Assembly (NCBI GenBank): GCA_004026145.2
Contig: CP034991.1
Span: 7,351,294-7,415,293, forward strand
Reading direction: 5' to 3'
Source: Takifugu bimaculatus
Taxonomy: Eukaryota; Chordata; Actinopteri; Tetraodontiformes; Tetraodontidae
DNA length: 64,000 nt
The notes under the pieces were generated by a model. The model ran no database searches. It had not been told where the DNA came from and saw only the letters and a list, made by a program, of their open reading frames with translations. Made by a program: the position numbers and the translations under genes. Positions 28,701-40,920 of this stretch are shown here, piece after piece; the first letter of the stretch is position 1, and each line of letters begins with the position of its first letter.

Positions 28701-28773
28701 GCGTGTGCGTGAGTGCGTGTGTGTGTGCGTGTGTATGTGTGCGTGTGTGTGTGTCCACGCGCGCACACACACT
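28701..28773. repeat. GT-rich repeat facing a CA-rich repeat
   Basis: A degenerate GT/GCGT run is followed, after CC, by ACGCGCGCACACACAC. Together they form an imperfect inverted repeat that could form a hairpin or Z-DNA. It lies in intron 1, about 1.6 kb from the putative first exon. Confidence 0.8.
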
Positions 28774-29997
28774 GGGTCTCTGAGATTACAGAGCTTGGCT
28801 GACAGAGTCCTCAGTGTGTAATCGTGGGTCCACATGCGAGCGCTCACCTTCCTCTGAGCCGATTAACCTAACGCTAAATCCCAAGAGAGCAACAGGCCAC
28901 ACAGAACAACTTCATTGACAATAGACCGGAGATTTTATGGTTTTACAGATCCATCCAAACATTTTATGATGTCTACAAAAAGAAAAACGGCATGAAGCGG
29001 TATAAAAATTCAAGGGGACATTACATGCTGTTAAACTGCAATAACGTTGCGTAGATTTTAAACACACACTTTACTGCCTTGCTGAAGAGGAAAAAGCAGT
29101 GATGCAGTTCACGAGTGTGTGCAGATGTTTTTCCAGACACGAATGAGGCTGATAACACTTAGACAGACAAACGTTCAACACTTACATGTTGTTACTTTTC
29201 TACAACACTCAAAAAATAATAAGAAAAGTGACGTGTGACAACGTATTATAAAGTTATTTAAAAAATGCGCCCTGATCCAAAGATGTACATATAGGATGTT
29301 CATAAGAAGAGGGTCCGGTGTAATGTTTTATATGGTTCGGTTTATACACACAGGGAACAGTTACCCAATCAATTTAAAATGATATTAAACTCACTGGAGT
29401 CATTTAAAAAATTCATAACTGCCTGCTTATTTTGCCCTCCTTTAAAGGAGTTTTTTCCCCCCCTTTCGCCCTTTAGAAGCTGCCACGGGTTAATTATCTC
29501 GTCATTATTGTCACGGCAACAGGTTCAAACGAGCCACAGAAATAAAAAAAAATAATGGCATCTAATATTATTTTTATAGGGATGTATCAAACCTGGTCAA
29601 ACCCTGTTTAGGCGTCTCTGTCTGCACCTTAACAAACAGAAAAGAATTCATCTTATTCATGTTGGCATGTGATTTACATTATTTATTGTTTTACTACCTG
29701 AATAACCATCCTATATAACACTTATAGAATACTTTTATGTAGTTTGCTTAAACAACTGAGGGATAAAAGTTGGGCCATTTTTTGAATTACGTTATATAAA
29801 CTTTCTGCTGCTTTATTGAAGCACATTTTCTTTTCAACGCACAAAATTTCTTAAATTTTCTTCATCTAAAGTTTTTTTTTAATTTTTTTATCACATTCAG
29901 CTAATATTGCTGATGACTTTTATGAAATCCTCTTATTAATGTTCTGCATGGAGCGTCTTGAACACTCAATTTTAATTAAGTAGAGTGACGTTTTCCT

Positions 29998-30636
29998 TTG
30001 GCATCCCATAGCGCTGAAGTGCGGAGCGAAGTGACTCGGGTTAAGAAGGGCAGCCTGTTCACTCGCTCAGGCTTTGGAGCTCTGCGCCAGCATGTGGACG
30101 CGAGGAATCGGCACAAGGTCGACACCACTGAAACGCAGCCTAAAAGGCGACCCGCACACTCCAGAGAGACCCCGGGCCGCTATGTGGTGCCTGCCTGAGC
30201 AGCACGAAACGCTGCTGTCACCGCCGTCAGTCCATCGGGGTCACAGCGGATCAATACGCGCGGTCATTTCCCGGTCAGCCGTGCCGAGGACGCGACGCGC
30301 GTCAAAACACCGCGACAAGTTCCCCACCTGGGAGGTTAGAAATAAACCTCAAGTGATGGAAAGTGTCAAGTGTGAAGAAAGCGCGGTACTTACTTTATTT
30401 CGCGTGGAATCTGGTCCGGGTGAAGTGTGACACGGGAAGAGGTCCGCCGGCTTTTGGGTCCGGCCGACTGACAGTACGGTTGGAGCTGGATGGTGAGGGA
30501 CTTGGCCAAGACGCACTTAAAATCCAGGAGCGCCACTTCGCAAAGGACGTCGCCGGGAGGGGAAAAAGTAACCTAACAGTACGAGGAGTGTCTATAATCA
30601 GAGAAACTCTCTCTCTCTCTCTCCCTCTCTCACTCG

Positions 30637-30669
<33 letters not shown>

Positions 30670-30850
30670 ATCGGACAGCGAGGACGCACCGCCTGGTTCG
30701 TGTGCGCGCTGCCGGTGAGCGCGAAAGGGGGACTTGGCGGTGTTGGAGCGATGTGTCTTTGCTCGCTGCCGGACGTCGATGCTGCTGTGAGGCTGCTTTT
30801 CTATCTCCTCGCCGTCCGAACCGAGTCTCTTCATAAGCCCTCTCCTCTCC
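29998..30850. promoter_or_regulatory. mef2c: CpG island over the putative mef2c promoter / first exon
   Basis: CpG dinucleotides are dense throughout, for example ACGCGCGG, GACGCGACGCGCG and GGCCGCC-like clusters, contrasting with the AT-rich sequence at 28900-29990. A GC-box-like GGGGGCGGG lies near 30922. CpG islands mark the 5' ends of developmental genes. This one is located where an upstream mef2c exon is required. Confidence 0.6.
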
Positions 30851-30900
30851 TAAAGCGAGGAGAAATAATCGATTTCCTCCTGTCTCTCCCTCTCGCTCTC
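30394..30900 (-). other. mef2c: putative mef2c first non-coding exon; 5' end not defined
   Basis: A consensus minus-strand donor AAA|GTAAGT lies at 30393-30388, inside the CpG island, and can splice to the acceptor at 11601. The presumed leader contains a (GA)n tract (complement of 30606-30668), a common feature of vertebrate developmental-gene leaders. No minus-strand TATA box is evident, consistent with a dispersed CpG promoter. The start is unknown and 30900 is only an outer guess. The alternative is that this donor is unused. Confidence 0.4.
30606..30668. repeat. (CT)n microsatellite, interrupted
   Basis: CT dinucleotides with two interruptions (CCC, CACTCGCC). On the minus strand this is a GAGA tract inside the putative first exon. 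Confidence 0.95.
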
Positions 30901-33852
30901 CTCTTTTTTGGACTCCTGAAAGGGGGCGGGCTCACATTTCCAACTCTACTTTAATGAAAGAGGCACGGCTCTTAATGCTTTATTATCGCTCCAGCCCCTA
31001 TAGAGTGGACTCGCAATTAAGTGCCCAGAGAGGACCACAGAAGGAGCCTGCGGTGGGCTTTAACTAATGAACCTTTGGAGAGTCGAGTATAAACAAAGTT
31101 GATGCGTCTGTGCGGACCTATACAGTTTTGGCTGGGGTTTTTAAGCTTCACGCATTCATTTTAGAGCCAATTTTCTCTATAAAAAGTGTGAGAATAGATG
31201 ATTTCTAACTTTAAGGAATTTTTTTGGGGTTCTTTTTCAATCAGCAGCATGTTTTTTTTTTTTAAAAAAAGGAAAAAACGTTGCAATTAACACCACATAC
31301 AACACCAACATTCAGCCCTCCACAGATTTCCACAGACGCAAAGCGAATACTGCCTCCACACTCCAAACTTTCCACCTCCCGCACGCCGCCAATCATTCTC
31401 CAGGATCCCGCTATCTCCTCCAGATAAGCCCTGACACAGACAGTAAGCATGTGGGAATTACCGAGCCTTTATCCATCCAGCCAAATGATTTCAAAACATC
31501 CACTTTATTAGTGTGAAGATAATTACAACAGCAAGTTTGCCACTTCAGATAAGACCCAGACAGGCAGCGCGAGGCTGTTCCTACAGAGATGTAAGCCAGA
31601 TAGGCCTTGTAATGCCGCAACTCTTTTATGCTCACATTATATGGCTGCTATCATTTTAAAAGCTTTTAATAGTTGTCTTGAATGAAGCCCGTTCTGCTCC
31701 ATCAGGTTCCATTTTCCATGTTTTCATTAATCCATCATCAGGAAAAAAGATAAATCTCGGTTTACGGCTTTGGGATGTCTGTTCATTTCGGGACGCTCCG
31801 GGTTTTAGTCTCTACTCACTCCGAAGACAGCTAAAGCCTCACTTCTAACCCATTAAAGTCACTGGTCCAAATGCAGACAAACAGCCAAGGCTGACAAGCA
31901 CGGCTCAGCTTAGGAGGACGCGGATGTCACCGCCAAATCCGTGAAGTGTAAATGGACACCTGGGCGCCACCCTCATCTTTCCCTCCCTTTGAAGTTCACC
32001 TGTGAAGCGTAAGCCTGTGCAGTCAGTCAGCGTGGAAAATGGCGGGACATAAAATCAGTTAATAAATAAATCAGGCAGCCTAATCGGCCCCGACGTTACC
32101 GCCTGTAACCCAAGCCGCCGGTGTCTGATGACTCGGGATACCACCTTCACATCACCTGACCCTTTAATCTTTAATAGCATTTCCTCTCGGCCCTCAGACC
32201 ACCGCGATGATCAATAAGGTGCTGTTTGTTGGTCGTCCTGAACGCAACACGGCAAAGCTCATGTGGCATCACATCAATGAAGGATGCGGATTTCCCACTT
32301 TCAGAACTGTGGATGACGTCAGCAGACGAGTCACTAGCCTAGCCATGGACTCCCGAAAGTCTCACCTTTGGAGCTCCCTCTTGTTCTGTCCTGCTCCGCT
32401 CGTCCACGAGCTTTATGTGCTGCCGTTGAGGTCTTCTCAGGATTCGTGATGTTTGAGGTCGTTGGTGGGCACCTGTGAGGAGAAGCAGCAGAGTAAGACG
32501 TAAAGGCCGGAGGGAACCTGCTCGTGAAATGCTAATGGTTTACGTGCACTTTGCTCATACTGACTGAGGAGCTGTATCGGTATTGTGTGTGTCTGTGTGT
32601 GTGTTTATTTAATGGCCACAGGAAGGAAGAAGTAGAAGATGGGGGGAGGTGAATATATTTGAATGGTGAAAAATCATTAATCGGGGAAAACGCTGGCTGA
32701 TGCATATTCATAAATGACCGTCTGATTTGTCTGCCGGGATAAACTTACAGTGCAGGCACATTAACAGCCTCATTCTGGGCTCATACGTTAAATGCAAAGC
32801 AGGGAAGACCTGGGTATTTGGCTCTTGAGATTCCAAAGTGTGCGCCTGCGGCAGAATCCGTGCACGGCTGAAACCAGCTCGGCGCTGCCGAGCTCAAGCG
32901 TTGGGTTTTTCCTCAGTCCTTCTTACGACAGCTGGTGCGTTTAGCTATGCAAATAGCGAGGCTGTGAAGCCATGCCGCGCCATTTGTTATCATCCACACT
33001 TCCCCACTATCCAAAGCCTTTGTGTTTGTCGATGCTGCTCCTTTAGGTTAAACCCTCCTTCATGCCCCGGTGACGTCCAGTTCGACCATAACAGCTATCA
33101 TTCCTATGTTTGTACCTAGTGACTTTTTAGAGACCAAACTGAGTCTGTTTTAGACGTTTTTCGCTGTACTAGGCCGACTGACATCGATGCCCCTCAAATA
33201 GTCCTCGTCCCCGTTCGCCGAGTTTGCACGAACTCTCGGTGACGGCTCGTTCCAGTGGTTCTCCGATGTTCTATCTGCATCCATGAGCCTCGGGAGCGCA
33301 TGCAGATACATTGGGGGGGGTTTGTGCAGATAGTCTGCATGTGCTCACTGCAGTGCATAAATGACCCCTTGGGGGCTTTGGTGGGCCTTTTCACTTATAG
33401 ATGTCAAGCCCAACGGACAGACACATTGGTCAGGATTGAAGACATTTTAGGAACATCTGGACTAGGTTTAATTTACTATCTCACAGGACGATTAGGGGGT
33501 GATCACGTTTGGACAGTGAAACGCTTCGGGTGACTTCAAAGCTTCTTTCAGGGGGGTTTAAAGCCCGATCGGACAGGTCATGGCGGGCACTTACTGTCCG
33601 CCACAGGAAGATCATTACATCAAGTAGGCCCTCACGTGGATGGAGGTGCAGGTGAATGTGACACTGGATGGCAGATAAACATCGAAACCGTTTGCTAAGA
33701 CAATCATTAGCAGCATGAGGAATAAAAGGGGGAGCAGCGACCTAAGAGCGACACATAAGGCCGGTTTGCTGATATTGATCTTTCTCGGAAGCCTCTCCTG
33801 GCAGCTGATTTCATGGCGTGCACGACGTGCACACGTCCAGGATCTCTCACGC

Positions 33853-33872
33853 TTTTTTTTTTTTTTTTTTTT
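33853..33872. repeat. poly(T) tract, 20 nt
   Basis: A homopolymer T run in the upstream flank. Confidence 0.95.
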
Positions 33873-34346
33873 GGTATAACTGTGAGAAGGAAAAGAAATG
33901 CCCGTCTCAAGCAGAAGATAAACACAAACACATTTCCAGGGCAAACAGGAACAAGCCAGGCCCTGCACAATCTGTTGTCGCGCACGCTCACGTGGAAACA
34001 CAATCTGCCTGTCACTGTAGATGATGTTGTCAAGCACTCTGCCTCGCTGCTCCTGAGAATTAGCCAGCTAGCAGCAGAAGCAATAGCGGGCACATTTGTT
34101 GCACGTCAGATATGTCGGAGGATGCTTCCATCTTTATTTGGTATTTACTACTTGAAGTCGTTCTCCCCACAAGCCGCTCCCTAATGAATTTGAGAGACAT
34201 TTGTTGTTTTGACACTTGATTGATGCTGCATGATGTGAAAATAAAGCTCTTCACAGGAGCTACAGAAAGACCTGCAGGCCAATTTAGCACATAGACAGCT
34301 GGGGACATATGGATTGTACCTTTTTCTCTCTTTATCTCTTTCTTGT

Positions 34347-34396
34347 ACACGCACACACGCACACGCACACACACACACACACACGCGCGCGCACGC
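34347..34396. repeat. (CA)n / (CG)n compound microsatellite
   Basis: A CA run with GCAC interruptions grading into CGCGCG, a strongly Z-DNA-prone alternating sequence. Confidence 0.93.
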
Positions 34397-34589
34397 AGAA
34401 TTACACAAAAATGAAAAACTGCGCTACCTTGCGCGCCGTCTTTGTTCACCTTAACTGTATTGCTGCAGGTGTTCATCAGCCTAAACACCTGGGTTTCTTA
34501 AATTGAAAGTCATTTCCCATTTTGCAGAAGAGAGAGAGAGACGCCGCGCCGTCGCCCACCCCCACCCCCACCTCCGCCAAGTCTTTGTG

Positions 34590-34790
34590 TAACTCATTCA
34601 GCATGATATATTACACAAGAACCGGAGACTCTTATTAATAAAGTTCCGAAAGAAACTCAGAGGGCAATATTCTCAGTAATCACAGTCACAGAGACTGTGT
34701 CACTGTACTGGATAATTAAAGGAGCAAAGGTGAGGAAATCCCTTTTAATTATGTGAAATCAATGCCCCCACATTACAAATATATAAAACA
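34590..34790. promoter_or_regulatory. candidate conserved non-coding element
   Basis: This is a non-repetitive AT-rich block with homeodomain-type TAATTA/ATTAAT words, a GATAATTAAAGG segment and a small inverted repeat CACAGTC-ACAGA-GACTGTG near 34685. It resembles enhancers in gene deserts by composition only. No alignment was possible. Confidence 0.25.
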
Positions 34791-35435
34791 GAGAAATCCA
34801 GGGTGGAGGGCAAGTATGTATTTGTTCACTCAGATGAGCTTTGGTCTTATCAGAGCAACATTCACCTTTCAGTTTGGATGGTACAGCTAAAGAGGGCTAC
34901 GCTCTCGATCCAGCGGGAGTCACGTGTGCTAGCGCCTCCAGATAATTGCTTTTGCCAAAGTGTGTTTTATGTAAATATGTCGCCATGGAAATAACCGTCA
35001 AAGACCAAATGTTATGATTCCATTTCGTAACTTTTAACTTGTTACTCTATACGTTAAAAGCAACGAAAGAAACGTGAACTTGTACACCTCGTAAATCTCA
35101 TATTAAACCAGTTGTTTACACCCTCGGAAAAAGCAAAACCAGAAACCGAAACGCAAAAGAGTTCATGACCGACTGCTTTGCTCCACGGTGATACTTTCAT
35201 TTTGGCAGGGTTTTTTTTCTTTTGCCACTGCACCATAATTGTCTCCAGCTCACTTCAAATTTCTTATTTCTTACATTTGCTCGCCCTCAAACTTCATTGG
35301 AGGAACAAATCCAAACAGACACTAAAGACTAAAGTGACAGTATGATGGAAAGGGCCTCGGAGGTTGTGTTCGCACCCGGAATTAAGATGTGACTGTTTTA
35401 ATTGCAAATGAAAGCTGTAAATACAGGTGTGAACA

Positions 35436-35439
<4 letters not shown>

Positions 35440-35469
<30 letters not shown>
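35440..35469. repeat. (CA)n microsatellite
   Basis: An uninterrupted AC dinucleotide run. Confidence 0.95.
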
Positions 35470-35471
<2 letters not shown>

Positions 35472-37628
35472 AAAAACAGATTTGACATGTGTTCGATTCA
35501 GAGGTGAACCACATCTGGTGGCAGGAAACTGGCGACTGTTCTCTGGACCTCACTGAGCGCCAGAGCTGGCGTCCTCTGTGAGGAGGCGAGGTTAGCATCA
35601 TCGTCGTGCCTGTCGGGCTGCCCAACGCAGCTGTGAACCGTAAACAATCTGATTCCACTGATTTGAGGAAAGGAGTTGAGGAGAAACTTCCAAATCACCC
35701 ACACCTTTTTAAAAAGCTAAGCCGTTCTGTTAGTTCTCTCTTTGGGAAAGTGCCACCGGAACGTCGTTCTGGCCTGCGTGCTGATCTCCCCACCTCCCCA
35801 TATCTATACAGTAAACACCCTATAGTATCTTTATTGTGTCCATTAGTCCTTTGGAAAATAAAAGGGAACGAATGGCAAACTCGAGAGCCCCCTGCTTGTT
35901 GTAGCCTGTACAGATGGCAATAGGCTCTACTCTATAAATGTTGACGCGCAGAAGACAGCGGGATGCGATCAGAGTCAATCACTCGACATCACCTGACAGC
36001 TCGCGCCCGTTGCGATCACATCAGGATGCACGTTGAAGCGCCAACCGGCTCTGAAACCGCAGCGGCCGTGTAATGACCCCTCGCTGTGCGGCGCTAAACG
36101 GCAACGTGGCCCATTTGCATGTGTCGTGTTTAACCAACAGTTTTCTGTCTGTACACCTTTTATGCATTATGGATGAGGCACACGCTGAACAACAAGCGCC
36201 GCTTTTGTTCTGCCTGATGCTCCAGTTACATCACAGGGAAAGCCCTCGGTCCTGTAGCTGCACCGGCTGGCCGAGACGCAGCAGCCATCCTCCAGATTCG
36301 GGGGTATCAACAGAAGGGGCAGCTATTGAAGTTGAATCAGTGTTAATCGATTCATTAAAAAATATGATATGAGATCCATTTTTTCAAAGCGCCCATCACC
36401 TGTTTCATGTAATAAGCATGGCGATGCGTTCAGGTGCTGCTGTGTAAGGAAAGGTACGTCCTGTAGGGGGGCGCCGAAACCTTTTCAACGAGCTGTGACC
36501 AGCTTAATTCAATTAAAGGAATCAAACAAACATTATCTTTCACATGAGATTTTTTAGTTAAGAGTTCCTCGTTCTCTTTTTGGCCCTCACACTGGCACTT
36601 CTGTCTGCCCGTGTCATCTGCCGTGCCGTAATTGCCAGACTTTTCTGACTGTACACCAGAAGCTCAAAGTTCTCTTTGTCTCCAGTAGATTGCTTCGTGT
36701 GAGGGGGGGGGGAGAAACTCGCTTTCTGCTAATGATTCTTCCTCCTTTGTGAACGGCTGGAACATTAATTCCCTATGAAGTGCTCCAGCATGAACACAGT
36801 TAGTCCATTGTTCTCGCTGCCCTTTCTCTAATTGTGCCCATAAAGAAGAGATGCCAGTGTTATTTTTCTGTCCAAGGGGCACCCGCCGGTGTTTCCTGCG
36901 GTGTTAAACCTGCGTCTGGAGCAATTTTGGGGGCAAGCGGGCATGAGTGTGTGACTAGTATGTGACTGGTGGGAAATAACAACGTCGGTTGTAATCTGAC
37001 ACAGAAAGTGTGGTGATTGAATAGTGATTGTGTTGCGAGCGACGGCGAGTTCATGGCGACTGCCATTTGTCCTTTAAACGGACAGGTGTATTAACCAGGA
37101 CACAGGGATGACATCACAGTTAGGAGATTCTATATGTTTCAGTGGGGGGAGCTGAAGACATGTCATCCAACTTCATTTATGCTAACAGTCTACGCTGTAT
37201 ATTTGTTTTACTACAAATCTGGAGCTGCACTGACAGTGAAAATCACAGCCTGGCGGTGAATTTTAACTCCTCTGACACCGCCCACCTGCTACAGATCATT
37301 TCCAAGACTCCTCGAACATGTTGACTTTACTTTTATCGTACAAGTCCAAAGGAAATAAGACAAGCACAGCTGTCCCTAAATGAGCAGTTACAGTCAAATA
37401 AAAACTTCAGAATCAGTGAAATATCTGTCGTGGCATGCAAATCTTTTTGAAGATGACAGGGACAGGAGGAACTGATATTAACTAATAAAGTTCTGGTATC
37501 ACTCCTGAGGTGGGCTGAGAGTGTTGGACTGAAGTATTTGGCCAGAATTTTCACTTTCTGAATCAGTTAAATTAAATGTTGAGTAGCTCTAATAATAAAA
37601 AAAATAACACCAAATGCCCCTGGAATGG

Positions 37629-37724
37629 CCTGAACTGTGTCCAGGGTGAATTGCTGCCCCTCGCCCGGTGCCTGCTGGTCGACTCCAGTGGTGAGTGGTG
37701 GTTCCCAGTAAATAGATGAATGGA
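37629..37724 (+). mobile_element. 3'-end fragment of an L2/CR1-like LINE (or SINE sharing that tail)
   Basis: The sequence TGTCCAGGGTGAATTGCTGC followed by CCCTCGCCC, CTGCTGG, GACTCCAG and ending ATAGATGAATGGA follows the order of blocks of the common fish L2/CR1 3' tail, which ends in tandem ATGAATGG-like units. Only about 95 bp remain and the copy is diverged, so no coding capacity is left. Family assignment is from memory of the consensus. Confidence 0.6.
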
Positions 37725-39336
37725 AAGCAATGGGACACCAATTAGGAAAGAATGACAGAAATCTCCTTATTTTATGATTGTCTGACAGAAATACACAGCT
37801 ATCAAAGGCCCTGACATCTGGACTCGGCCATTTTAGTTCAACTTCCTGCCTGACAGATCAGACTGGAATTAAAGGTTAAAGGTGGAGAGGATGTGGCCAA
37901 GCTCACCCCAGTAAACTGCAGCATTGCTTACAGAGAAAATAAAGGCATCAGGACGCCCCCCCCAACGTACAACTTTAGAGGACAGACGTTTCAACATTGG
38001 GAGGCGCGGGTGGAAAATCTCACCGCTAAGAGTCGTAGACTCTTTCCATTATTATTCCAGTTCATGAGGTGTAAATTGTCATTTAACAGCTTTATCTCAA
38101 AAGCCACTCTTGCCAGTCTTCTTAGGAAAAGTTTTACTGGTCGTTCTTGCAGCTGGCGACCCAAGTCACCGCCCTTCGACATTTAAAGATCGCTCAGCGT
38201 GCCTGTGCAGCTTCTACCACGCTCTCAACAAGCAGCTGGTGGCAACTCCCTGCGAAGAAAAGGACCTGCAGCGAAATATAGAATATGCGACTAAATGAGG
38301 GATTCCCGGTTCTGAGGCAGTGCTAACGAGGACCGACTCACATCGGCGTGGGCCCGTGATCCACGGTGAAGCTCGGCAGACGAGCGGCGGCGTCTAAAGC
38401 TCTTTGTGCCTCCAGGATCACCCCGACTCATTCTTATTCACTCGATCAGAGGGGAGGAAGGCAACTGAGATTAGCAGCAGATCAAAGAAGCTGCCTCGCG
38501 CCAGCACTCATGTTTTGTAGATTTAGGCAGGCCTGGCGCACAGGCGCTGGGTAGTGACGCAGAGCGCCACACTGTTTTCTGGCCCCAGCGATGCTCAGGG
38601 GGAAAGATGGAAAGTGAGTTATCAAATGGGAGGCTGGACCGCTGCTGGAAATGTTCCGGAATTAAATGATAAAGTCATCAGCAGAGAATGAAAAAGGAAA
38701 AGAGGAAAAGTGCCCATAATGAAAGGCTTTACGCAGGAACAAAGAAACTTTCAGGACAATTCAGAACACTTCATGCCGCTACCTTAATGTAGGTCCCTCA
38801 CTTAGGTTTTAAAAATATGACGCATGTTCTTGATGTTATCTAAAGCAACACAGGAGCTGAAGGGTCATTTTAGCCAGTCAAATAACCATGGAAACTAACT
38901 ACAGCGCCGGAAAATTGCTTCGCCGCTGAATCTTTATCACGACGCTTTCACAGCAACACCTGTGGAAACACGCAGCGGAATGTGTGTGTGTGTGTGTGTC
39001 TGGGGGGGGCACCAGAGCCAGAGAGCTAGCTGTTTAGTAGCGCACGCCATCCTGCAGAGAATAAAAACAACGTGCTTCCTCAACTCCGCTGACCATCAAA
39101 GCCGCGGAATTCAGGGGCAGAAAAGCTAAAAAGGGGGGAGGCTGGCTTCTGTTAACTGGGTCAAAGTTTCTTGTTCGGGTTAATGTTGAGGGGAATTTTT
39201 TATCTCCTCTTTAATTTCCTGCTCAACTGTTACAGCAAGTTACAGTTTACATGATTAAAGCATAAAGCTGTGAATTTCTCTAAGATAGAACTTCCATCTG
39301 GTTTTCCAAGGCACGGGTGTGGGGACAATGCTGCTT

Positions 39337-39384
39337 CCATCCATCCATCCATCCATCCATCCATCCATCCATCCATCCATCCAT
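39337..39384. repeat. (CCAT)12 tetranucleotide microsatellite
   Basis: Twelve perfect CCAT units. The complementary GGAT unit is also the usual tail of fish LINE/SINE elements, but no element body was recognised next to it. Confidence 0.96.
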
Positions 39385-40527
39385 CTGCAGTTCTTGGCAC
39401 TGACATGGAGCCTTTGTATGAAATTCCGCTTTAATGTTGCGATCCATGAAGTTATATGTTGCTTTCAGCACTTTAGTAATTATCCCGATGGCAGGAGTCA
39501 TTTCTGAGGGGAACAGCATGGAAAGGCCACACTCTTTTCTCTCACTGATGACCGACTGTTCAGAGAATTACGGTGAACCTGCTTTCCCGGTAACCAAATG
39601 GAACTGTGGAGACTTGGAATCAGAGGAAAATACACCAAACAAAACTTGACTTTTGTGATTTAGACCATTTGTCTTGCTTTGGAGCAGTGAAACGTGGACA
39701 TTCCGCTGCTGCAAAAGCTCCATAAAAGTGATTGACAACAGCTGTGGCTGCACTCCTCCTCGAGGAGACTCGTCGGTTTATTTCTGCTTTGTTAAGAACT
39801 TAAAGTAAACACCGATTAAGTGTATCTTTTGGCCTTCTCCCTATTAGAATAGTAATTTCTGTGTGGCTACATGACAAAGGCATCATTCATAAATCCTGCA
39901 GGGCTGTAATGTAACAATTAGGCAAGAGCATATGAAAACAAATATCGATTTAAATTGAGCGGCTCAAATAATCAAAAATTACTGCTTAATCTGTTAAACA
40001 TGTCATGACCCACACTGCAAGGGCTTTTGGTTTTTAAAAAAACGCCCAGCAAGGATCTTTTCTGCTGACATAATGAGATCCACGAGGGTGAGAGGGGAGG
40101 TAAGAAGGTGCACTAAAAACTCACCCGTGCCTTTTCTCTGCTTCACCAGGAAGGGACGCCCTGTAGCACCAGCTCAAGGCCCGACTCAATAAAACGGCTC
40201 AAAAATTACAAACATAATAAGTTAGAAAAAAAAGGCTGAAAAAAAGAATCTAAAAATACTGACAAATGTCTTAAAATGAATATCCTGCGTGCGATAAAGC
40301 CAGACCAGCTGGCTTTGAATAGAAACCCCTGATTTGGGTTGTGCGCTCGCCGCCCGATGTCTGTCTGAACTGGAACCTGTTTTGGGGTCTGCTTCACTCC
40401 GACACCCCCACCCCCAAAGCACCGCCGCTGCCACCACGCCGCCCCAGCTGCGCTCACCTGTTCCCATCACTCCCGGGTAAATTTAGCCTTTGAGCCACCA
40501 GCGACGCCCCCAAATCAAGCACGTATG

Positions 40528-40533
<6 letters not shown>

Positions 40534-40559
<26 letters not shown>
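40534..40559. repeat. (CA)n microsatellite
   Basis: An uninterrupted CA dinucleotide run. Confidence 0.94.
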
Positions 40560-40639
40560 AAATCTTTGTCAGCACTCACACATGGTAGAGTGGATTTTGA
40601 AGATAATCATGTTCAGCAGTCTTTCACTGTGTCTCTTTA

Positions 40640-40920
40640 AATTCTGTAAACCCATTTAAAACATACCTTAAAACGGCCAGATTGTTCATTTTTAACAGAA
40701 AGCGTACATCAGCCATTTGATGAGTTGTGTTATCACCGATGCAATAAATAAATAGATCACTTGTGTAGCAAATGCTCTTATCTCTTTCAAACCCAGCGCG
40801 AGCGTAATCTGAGTCATAAATAAATGATCCACTGCAGGAGATTAAGTCGCAGCAATAGCATTTGCCATATGTCAAAATACCAGGTGCAAAGGTTTATACC
40901 TATAATTCGATAATTATAAG
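40640..40920. promoter_or_regulatory. candidate conserved non-coding element
   Basis: This is a complex, non-repetitive AT-rich sequence with GATA-like CTTATCTC, TCATAAATAAATGATC and CATATG motifs. It is bounded upstream by a CA repeat. Composition suggests an enhancer, but conservation could not be tested. Confidence 0.22.

Larger units (their letters stand above)
11601..30393 (-). other. mef2c: mef2c intron 1 (about 18.8 kb, inferred)
   Basis: The 3' end is fixed by the acceptor at 11601-11602. The 5' end assumes that the donor GTAAGT at 30393-30388 belongs to the first non-coding exon. The interval contains many microsatellites, pyrimidine-rich tracts (13580-14030), GA-rich tracts (14940-15060), CpG-rich patches (18560-18740, 21590-21770, 25480-26060) and candidate MEF2 and FOX:ETS sites. 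Further alternative 5' exons may be hidden here, as vertebrate mef2c uses several. Frames such as 13328-14062, 13780-14502 and 17710-18267 are low-complexity or unsupported. Confidence 0.6.
30901..37620. other. upstream flank, proximal part: no gene seen
   Basis: No frame shows a domain or credible splice context. Contents are a plus-strand CCAAT plus TATAAAA pair near 31164-31183, a conserved-looking AT-rich stretch at 31620-31760, microsatellites, and a candidate conserved block at 34590-34790. Open frames up to about 140 codons (for example 33615-34037 and 34060-34488) overlap poly(T) and CA repeats and are not considered genes. Confidence 0.7.

Noticed and set aside
30363..30836. 157-codon plus-strand frame in the CpG island
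   Set aside because: It contains a translated CT repeat and opposes mef2c. Long frames are common by chance in GC-rich, stop-poor DNA.
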